From contig NC_132978.1 in NCBI RefSeq assembly GCF_047496725.1, positions 9,514,501 to 9,578,500 of the forward strand: a DNA stretch of 64,000 bases. The letters are read 5' to 3'. This document shows positions 56,203-64,000 of this stretch, in pieces (position 1 is the first letter of the stretch; each line of letters begins with the position of its first letter). The DNA comes from Anoplolepis gracilipes (taxonomy: Eukaryota > Arthropoda > Insecta > Hymenoptera > Formicidae). The notes below the pieces were generated by a model. It saw only the letters and a list, made by a program, of their open reading frames with translations, was not told where the DNA came from and ran no database searches. The translations under genes were made by a program, and so were the position numbers.

Positions 56203-59200
56203 CCGATTACTCTGCTCCGCCTCCACTCTGTATTCGTTCCGCGCGATTTATAGCCGCATTTATCCCCGAGGAATTCTCTCCTTCGATCAACGGCGACATA
56301 TCGACGACGATATGCGGCTCGCTGTGGTTCGTTTCGAGATTGGAGGTCGTGGCGGGAGGTCAAAGAAATCATGGGGTGTACAAAGCCGTGAGGTGAAGAA
56401 GGAAGAGGAGAAGAACGACGATGACGAGAAGACCCGAGCGCGAGAGAAACGGCCGTAATCGTTTAGTGGAACGGGACGTACGCTGTCATTTGGCGACGCA
56501 TGCATCATCGTTTATGCCACTTGACTCGGCTGATCGAACGTAACACGGCCGTGTGGAGTTTGTTCGTTCGCTCGCGCAACAGACACTCCGTATCGCATCC
56601 GTATGTCTCGTCACGGACGTAGAGCGCGCGTCCCACGAAGAGTTTTAATATCTGAAGTCGAGGCAGAGAGAAAGAGAGAGAGAAAGAGAGAGGAAGACGC
56701 GCCAGAGCGAGCTTTCCGTGATGGGGGCGACGAGGAGACGGACGGAAACTATCGACACCATCCACCATCCACCATCCCCCTTCTCCTTCTCCTCGTGCCT
56801 GACGATACGTCCTGCGCGATTCGTGGGAATGAGAACGAGGAAACTCGCAGGCGTCAACTCTCTCGTCCCTTCGCGTCCACGATTGCAGCCCCAAGATGGC
56901 TCATTGCAAATGCAGAAATGCGAGGTTCCTTATAACTGCTCGCTCTTCGGGACGCCGTGAGATATTAAATCTCGGTATTTCTCTCGCGGCCGCTGGTTTC
57001 GCTTCTTCTCTCTTTCTTCCACGTCCTCCTTTCGCTACCTGATACCGTATTCCTCTTGTTTTCCTTCTGGCTCCCCTCGTTCCGCAGCAGCGATTCGCTC
57101 TCCTCTCTCAATAAAAGCGCCTCTCGCCAGGAACGCTTCTGTTTATCCGGAAAACGAAGCTTGGTTCCTGCCCGAGAATTCGCAGTGCTCCGATTTTATC
57201 CGCGTCCGAGTGACGCCGTGATATCTCTATTTCTCTCGGATCGTCTGATATTTCGCGTTGATAGCCGTTTTATTTCGTTCGATATTCTTCCGATATTCTT
57301 CTTTCTGATTACGATCACTGCAACGTCGAGGCACCATACCTCCGTCAAGATTATCCGAACTGAATTGTCCATTTCGTAGGTTGTTAAAATGCTTGAGAAA
57401 ACGTTCAACATTATATAGCGTTATTTCTTCGAGTTGAGACAACTGAAGAGTCCTTTGTAATGATGCAGTTCTCAAATGCAATAAAAGAAATTCGCTAGTT
57501 TTTTAAACTGCCGTAACTATCGTAAACTACCGTAAAAATATTAATGACATGTATTTTTCACTGCACTATTTCACTTATTTTACTCGAGCGTGTAATGAGA
57601 TTTTTATAATTGCATTTTCTAAGGTCATTTTTTCTTATAATGTACGTACATATTATATTTATATTTTTACATTTCATGCAAGCACTATACAATATAATAA
57701 TATAATTTTACAAAGTTTTTAAAAAGAATGCAAAAATATCTATAGAAATAAAAAGAATGTCTCTTAATCGAACATCAACCAATTCAATATAGTCAAACAT
57801 CAATCAAATTTAACATAAAAAATGCGAACCTACTGTATTTTCTTCATAAAATACGCGTTTTCTTTATCACTTCAATTATTATGTCATGTAGTGGAAAATG
57901 ATTTTTCTAACAAACAGCGCTGCATCGATCGAAAACATTAACGCATTTTTAGACATGCATATGTCTCCTGCCTCAACGAAATCCCTCGTTGTGTATGGGC
58001 GTCGCGTAAATGTTGCGGAAGAGATTATCTGCCGTTCTCGATGTAGACGCCGGGATAAACTCGATCCCGAAGATTCAATTTTATTCCATCATATAAGACT
58101 CGCTTATCGATTTACCAGGGAATGTTCCGCAAAGCCTGCGTCGGATTTCCGACTGGAAGCCGCCATGGCGTGTAAAAATATCGTGGCCCTCTCACACGTA
58201 CGCGAACATTATTTGTCAGACGCGACGACGGAGAGTCCCCCGAATCTCGCGGGCGTTTCGTCACGAGCGTTGATCGCGTCACACAATGGACGCGCGGATG
58301 GCATTATGATAATATTAGACGCCTTACGTGAGACGAGAATATAGCTACGAGATGATGGATGGCCTTTAAGGTCGAATACGCGGAGTAATATTTGGCCTGC
58401 CATTGTCGCCAAGCTAATTTCTCTTTGGCGACGTGCGAAAAAAAAAAAGGAATGTAATAAGGCTCCGAATTTAGAGGAGATAACCCCTGACGCAACCTGT
58501 CGATCGACGAATCTTCCAGGCACAATAGCCACCGTGACGCCCGCGTGTGCGTGCGCCACCCCCGCGCACACGTGCGCATCTTAATGTAACGCGATATATC
58601 ATAACCGCGGGGGCACGCTCGTGGTTGCCTGTCGACCTCGCCTCACCACAGGGAGGATTCCCGCGACGTCGGGATATACCTGACGAAGATGAATAACGTG
58701 TTTAGCGATACGTCGATACGCAAATACGAGCGACGTGTGCGCCTCTACATGTAGGTCTTCCACGTGGTGATTTTCCATTGGCGGGGGCGGCCGTCCGACA
58801 TATCGCTGCCTCTCGCTGAGTATGATCGAGGATCGGCGTTTCTTGATTCGTAGCGGAACGTAATGAGACGCAAAAGGCGATTTGTATCCCGTAATTGCTC
58901 GTATAATGCGAATCCCGTGGCGTTACGTTCATTTTTAACGCAGCATGTCAAGTTTGTGCAACGCTCGCAAAATATGCGCGTGAAATTTTAAGCTGTGACT
59001 TTAAAAATTGTCTATTGCCGACCGCAACGAGACGTAAACAACGTGCATTGTGTGCTCGCTGAAATGACCGATGACAGTGTGTCATCCACTAAAATAGGCT
59101 ATAAAAAGAAACCATGTTTGTCCCTATAACATACATACGTTTTCGAAATTTATCGGTGAAGTGACGTCGGCTTATTTTTAATGATTCGGGTTTATTCTGT

Positions 59201-59215
59201 TCAGAACTGCGGTTG
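56201..59215. other. GC-balanced to AT-rich non-coding stretch
   Basis: From 56200 to 57380 it is GC-balanced, with a (GA)n-like tract at about 56659-56695 and CCATCCACCATCC repeats at about 56758-56775. ORFs up to 129 codons there occur on opposing strands over the same bases and are rich in Arg and Ser. From 57480 to 57880 it is AT-rich. From 57900 to 58980 it is GC-balanced; a 148-codon ORF at 57898-58344 has no motif or splice support. Part of this may be regulatory, with no specific evidence. Confidence 0.4.
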
Positions 59216-59254
59216 CGCCCCGGGCCCCGGGCCCCGGGTTCCGGGCCTCGGGCC
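59216..59254. repeat. GC-rich CCCGGG-type palindromic run
   Basis: Repeated CCCGGG and GGGCCCCGGG units, self-complementary, about 90% GC, inside otherwise AT-balanced DNA. Confidence 0.85.
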
Positions 59255-59680
59255 ATTCTCACGAATCCGCGGCGAGACCGCATCGGCAATAATTCAGGGT
59301 AATATTCCATCTTATGTGCTACGATTGGTGCAGCAAACGTTATTACGTAGTTCGCGAGGTGACGATTATTCCGAAATGTAATTAAACGTTTATTTTAAGA
59401 GCACCATCTGGCTGACGTTGACATATGCGCGAAATTTAATATGAATGCTTCACAATGATAAATTCACGAAGCTAAAAAAATGCTCTTTATTTAATGTTCG
59501 TATTAAATTCTAAAAATTTATACTTTATCCAATAGAGAGCTAATACTCTTTGTTATTGATGTTGAATTAAGTAAATATATTATTTAGAAATTCAAGTCAA
59601 AATATATTCTACTGAATCAAGTTATATATGTATAATATAAGAATATTTTTAACTAAACTTAATTGAAATATATAAATGTA
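59255..59680. other. Non-coding spacer
   Basis: Balanced to about 59420 and then AT-rich. No feature seen. Confidence 0.5.
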
Positions 59681-59914
59681 TGTAGGATGTTTCATTTCAA
59701 AAGCTCTAATTCAAAATTGTTATAATAAATTATTATAGTATTAATAATATTATTAATAATAACACATTAATAATATATTATTAATGTGTAATTTATTATC
59801 AAAATTTTAAATTAATAATATTACATTAATAGGATATATTATTAATATGTAATTTATTATTATACATGTTATATATAATTTTAAATTTAAACACTTTAAA
59901 TGGGACACTCTGTA
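59681..59914. mobile_element. 234-bp MITE-like element
   Basis: The left end (GTAGGATGTTTCATTTCAAA) and the complement of the right end (ACAGAGTGTCCCATTTAAAG) are similar over about 40 bases. The interior is almost pure A/T and holds nested ATTAATAATATATTATTAAT palindromes. The CA(G)GGTGTCCCATTT-type end resembles terminal sequences I associate with abundant insect DNA elements, but I cannot name the family. It is non-coding. Confidence 0.65.
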
Positions 59915-62900
59915 AGCGGCCACTTTGATTGAAGATTTTATTTTTATATTTGATTTAAAAAAAAGTGTTCTAGAAAGAAATATATTTAAATCAAATTTTG
60001 TATTAAAAAGGATTTAAAAGGTTTATCAGACAATTTTACTCGAAATCTGGCGAGCATTAAATAGATTGGCCTCATAAATTTCGGAATGCTCTCACCTGCG
60101 AAAATCTTTCGTCCATGTTTAAGCAGTCGTTTACGACGATGCGCTACGATCGTCGCACTCGTCTAGGAAAGCTACTTTACGCCCAAAGTATAACACCTCG
60201 GTAATAAAACTTTGTCGGGGAATCTCTATGGCGAAGAAGGGTCTTGGCGGCTACGAGCATTTATTCCGTCACTCGAGGGCCGGGCCGATATATCGGCGTC
60301 GCGTCGCGCCGAGTCGAGCCGGGCCGAGCCGCGCGTAGCGCGATATAAACGAAATTACGTCGAAACTGTTTCGGGATAGAACCGTGTAAAATGGTATCGC
60401 GGCGATTTGGTGCGTTACGCCCGACAACAAAATGCCGCCCTATCACTTACGAGCGACATAAAATCGCGGGGACCACGATACGCTTCGTCCTCGTATCCTC
60501 CGGAAAGTAATGAGGCAGAAACCTTAGCGATGAATAGTTACTCGGGGTACGACACCAGGGGGGCGTGAGACACGAGACACGAGACACGAGCTGCTTCTTT
60601 GAATTATCACCAGCTAACACGATGCGTAAGAACGCAGAGGACGAGCCTCGCTTTTATCTTAACGGCTATACTACGTCGGATACTACCCCGTTAAATTCGG
60701 CTCATCAATCACCTTCCCGGATTGTTTTCGGCTTTTGTATCAGTCTACCCTTGGCACGTGAACCACCGTTGTGAATAGATAAAATGTAGAGGGAAAAGTT
60801 TGCGTTCTAGTACGGGTGAAATCGTTGCGTAACCATGTTATCTTCGTTGAACATCTACTTTCTAAAAAGAGTGATTTATAATAAAAATGTGCACGCACAA
60901 ATTTTGAATATTAATTATTAATTCAGTTGATGCCACTTTGAGAAACTATATGCCGATGAACAACATATTGCTTTTACATAATAATCGATAATAATAACAA
61001 AATATTTCGTAAATATATTTGAATATGTGTGTAATGTTGAAGCTCGCCAGATTATAATACATGTTTCATTATGATGTTTGAATTTAACTATTTTTAAATT
61101 AAATTTGTGAGATAAACTGTGACGCTCTATTATACGCGATTAACTGTATAAAATAGCAAATTTATCAAAGCATCCTTGAATGTCCATGACAGTTCTTTTG
61201 CTTCGTTACGTACATCGACTATGGGTAACCCGTTTGCATGGGTAACTTGTTAAGACAGTACAGCGTCGTCGTGGAATATCAAAAGGAATACACTTAATAT
61301 TAAATACGAAGATACGGATCTCAGTGTTTAAGTGGATGCCAGGCGTCTTATCGACGTCGTCATTCAAAGACTGTTCAGTTTTGTTCCTTTGGTCGGTTCC
61401 CTTTTCAAGGAAGCAAAGCTCGCGCGCGTTCGTCCCCTGTCTCCGGTGTCCCTCTCGCGCCCCTATTTACCCCTCCTCTCGGGATTCCAGTCTTCTGTCG
61501 CTCGTCACCCTGCTTTCTAATTAGCAAAGACGTAGATTTTCGTCGAGCGCTACCAAGAATTCCAAGAGGTTTCTTAAAGCGGCGTCACTAGCGCGGTTGC
61601 TCGGGATATACAGCGTTTCATGATAGAGAGGCAGGAAGAGGTTCTTTCATACGCGCAATCTCCTTGATATTTAATCTCGGGCTTCTTCTTCGTTGGCGAG
61701 AAATTCTTGGAAAATCGCATAGCACATCGGTGTCTCTTTCGCTCAACCTTTCCTCTAGCCGGTCGAAAAGAATTACAAAATAACATAATCGGCATGTTAA
61801 TAAAATGTTGGCAAGCACGCCCAGCGCTCCTTAATTCCTTACGAAGTTTTCCCTTCTCCATCTTACTTTCTTCTTTGCATTCCTTTTCCGGGATACGGAG
61901 CAGAGAATCGGAGGGAAAGAGTGGCGAAAGGAGGAACGACGAGAGAAACTGAAGAGAGACTAGAGAGCGAACTCGGTTTAACTTCGTTACTTAGCGTCAT
62001 TATGGCTCGATAAAAAGTGTACAACCCTGCGGGCGCCATAATCCCTAGAAAGCAGTATTAATATTAGGAAATGAGGAAACGAGGTGGCTCTTTTAAATTT
62101 AATCTTTTAATAAGATCATTCGTCAACGAGCCGCGAGCGATGAAGTGGCCGGGATTATTTTTAATCATCTCGTATTCCCCCTCTTCTCCTACCCTCTTCG
62201 CCACTCCCATACCGCCATGGCCTTTATTAACGGCGGCTTAAGAACCCGTGGGCCGCATCTGTTTCTCTTCCGCAATTTACGCTCTTCTCGGTGTTTCATG
62301 ATATCGTGAATGCCCTGACTGTGGTCTTATTCAGCTGCCGTGTACACGTCTGTTGAACTACTTTAAGATAAACGGTAGTAACGTGTTCCATGCATATAAT
62401 AGAAATTAAATGTGATGTGTATAATGTTATTTCCGGTCATACGGCTTAATTATTAATAGGATGCGGTTACATATAATGTTTAATTACAGAATAATTATTT
62501 GCTAACCAACAATGCGGATGAAATTGATTTTAATGATTGATAAATCGGCTTATAATATAGCATTATAATTTTGAAACCGGTCTACTTACAATTGTTTTAC
62601 AAATTAATACAAATGCGACGCAACACGATCTAATGGATATTTCTCTCTTATTATTACTATTATTATCATTATCATTATTGTCGCATATATTATATTGTTG
62701 TCAATGTTATAACAAGTGTGCTGCGCGAAATTGATTCTCGGATAGTTAATTCGCCTTCTCTCCCTTTTTTGCCGGTTGCATGCATCCAATATAACAAATC
62801 CAGATCGACGAGCGTTTGCGAATATCACGTCTGCGTCTATCACGACTGTGATTTCGTTTCGGTTAACAGGCAAGCTAGTGGCTTTGAAAGTCGTTTAAGA

Positions 62901-63004
62901 CGAGCCGCTCGCAAGTTCAGGAAAGGCACGAACCGGAGAGCTTCTGATTAAATAAAATGTGTCTGATATGGTGGATTTAATTTAGAAAGGCCTGCGCAAG
63001 GGGA
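59915..63004. other. GC-balanced non-coding stretch
   Basis: AT-rich to about 60020, then CpG-bearing DNA (60040-60780) with a GC-rich CGAGCCGGGCCGAG part at 60310-60345 and a short GAGACAC tandem at 60564-60590. AT-rich at 60850-61150, balanced at 61190-62340. Block 61980-62290 has TAATCC/GGATTA and homeodomain-type cores and could be regulatory. AT-rich at 62380-62730. No gene recognised. Confidence 0.4.
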
Positions 63005-63031
63005 CGGCGCGGCGCGGCGCGGCGCGGCGCC
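63005..63031 (+). repeat. (GGCGC)n pentamer repeat
   Basis: Five consecutive GGCGC units of pure G/C, then CGACGG. Confidence 0.9.
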
Positions 63032-63170
63032 GACGGATGGAAGACGAGTTGCGAGCGTAGGCGTCGGAAGAGGCACTTCGCTTTAGGTTTCGCGCGAGCT
63101 TTCTCCGAATAAATTGAAAATGATTGCCGAGACGGTCGTCTCTCGCCTGGATCGAACACTCCGAATGAAT

Positions 63171-63190
63171 GGTTGCCCCGAGGGGCAACC
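63171..63190. repeat. Perfect GC-rich hairpin
   Basis: Arms GGTTGCCCC and GGGGCAACC are exact complements around a GA loop. A downstream T-run is absent, and terminator logic does not apply in this genome. Function is unknown. Confidence 0.7.
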
Positions 63191-63840
63191 GAGACGATCG
63201 GGGACGAGCTCCGTTACCCGGAGAATTCTCGAAATAACATCGTCAAGCCGGTTAAATGAGGCGCTTTATTTGCCTTTTAATTTTACACCATGGTCCACTT
63301 TTATTCCCGCGTGATATCTCTGATACCTGTCATTTATCACCTATTAATTGCTTTTTCGTTAAATGGAGTTTATTGCTATTTCAGGACAAATCTTTAACGA
63401 ATTTTATTATGAAACTATTTTCTAAATTTGATATTCTATTTCAGATTACTTTAATAACAATAATATAGTCAATTTTAATTTGAATAAAGATCGAGTGCAT
63501 TGATTTTTATTTTATATTTTGGTCTTTCTAATTAATCTGCTGTCTTTATATTTTAAGCACGAGTGGAACTGTTCTTTTTTTAATGTAATTAAAAAAGAAG
63601 GAATATATAGAGATATAGTATATATAGAAATATAAAAATATAATATCGTTTCGAAGAATAGCTTTCACAGAACAAAGATGGTTTGACTAATAATTATAAT
63701 GTAGCATATAATAATGCTAAAAAAATTGCATGTAAAGTTAACAAACCGTAATGTATAATACATCATTTCTATTAAATTATACATTATTGTAAAAACTCTT
63801 TAAATTGGGAAGCAGAATAAACAATTATTTACAAGAACGT
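63191..63840. other. Non-coding spacer before the right-edge block
   Basis: Balanced to about 63320, then strongly AT-rich with stops in all frames. GC rises sharply after about 63840. Confidence 0.5.
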
Positions 63841-63933
63841 CGAATGATTGGTCAGCTCGGTGGCAACGGAGCAACACGTTAAATTAACCAATATGCGAAT
63901 AGTTGGCTCCAGTGCACGTTGCCGAGACGAGTT
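63841..63933 (+). promoter_or_regulatory. Possible promoter / 5' leader with CCAAT-type boxes
   Basis: An inverted CCAAT box (ATTGG, 63846-63850) and a direct one (CCAAT, 63888-63892) lie at the border where AT-rich DNA changes to GC-balanced DNA. They are 40-90 bases before an ATG that opens a frame to the window end. No TATA box is clear. CCAGTGC at about 63909 could be an initiator-like site. This is suggestive only. Confidence 0.22.
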
Positions 63934-64000
63934 ATGGCGCTGCTCGATGTAGAACCAGTTGGGCCGCAGTGCGGTTTTCCGGATAATCAAGTGCGAAACA
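63934..64000 (+). CDS. Possible first coding exon, cut by the window end
   Basis: The ATG at 63934 opens 22 codons to the last base (MALLDVEPVGPQCGFPDNQV and on). The frame has no earlier ATG after the last upstream stop near 63880. The peptide has a reasonable composition but is too short to place in a family. The start context (GAGTT before ATG) is not strong. If real, it would be the start, or an alternative first exon, of a + strand gene. Equally it could be open by chance in GC-richer DNA. Confidence 0.22.
   Translation, partial: MALLDVEPVGPQCGFPDNQVRN

Noticed and set aside
56505..56935. Overlapping ORFs of 110-129 codons on both strands
   Set aside because: Translations of purine/pyrimidine-rich DNA (GA tract, CCATCC repeats), rich in Arg/Ser/Glu, with no single consistent frame.
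57898..58344. 148-codon + strand ORF
   Set aside because: GC-balanced DNA with overlapping open frames. No domain, no splice logic and an uneven residue pattern; most likely chance.
60085..60110. Minus-strand CGCAG|GTGAGAG resembling a recursive splice site
   Set aside because: The upstream pyrimidine tract on that strand is short and interrupted by purines.

Overview
The window looks like a piece of an insect genome, most likely a hymenopteran (ant-like). I infer this from AT-rich DNA broken by GC-rich blocks without obvious CpG loss, long (GA)n/(CT)n, (CA)n and (TA)n arrays, short introns with insect-like splice signals, and several small foldback or MITE-like elements. I cannot name the species. 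There is no bacterial gene organisation: no operons, no ribosome binding sites and no intact long ORF.

Coding content is very low. Three places look exonic. (1) On the + strand at the left edge, an exon (317-477) reads in phase, across a 112-base intron, into a short candidate last exon (590-683), with an AATAAA just after its stop. (2) On the - strand, an exon-like island (35775-36033) ends in a stop codon and sits alone in AT-rich DNA. (3) At the right edge, a GC-rich stretch with two CCAAT-type boxes leads to an ATG at 63934 that stays open to the window end. I could not assign any of the three to a protein family. The other ORFs of 60-150 codons look like chance or simple-repeat translations.

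The most interesting structure is in the non-coding DNA. Two + strand sites (6277|6278 and 45117|45118) place a complete 3' splice site directly against a complete 5' splice site. They share the 14-mer TGTTTCAGGTGAGT. Each is followed, 64 or 98 bases on, by a second GTAAGT donor, and each small exon so defined is closed in all three frames. This is the layout of recursive-splicing (ratchet) points with RS-exons, and it suggests that much of the window is one giant + strand intron removed in steps. A weaker third candidate lies at 31028|31029.

Mobile and repeat DNA, left to right: a 440-bp foldback (11402-11841) with a partial third arm copy; a 723-bp near-palindrome (12121-12843) with nested GC-rich hairpins; a head-to-tail duplication of a 203/206-bp unit (17138-17546); a 1.15-kb element with about 165-bp inverted ends (19501-20653); a 142-bp palindromic MITE (32291-32432); and a 234-bp MITE-like element (59681-59914). 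Between these lie AT-rich spacers and GC-richer blocks that may hold regulatory elements, but no function can be read from one sequence alone.
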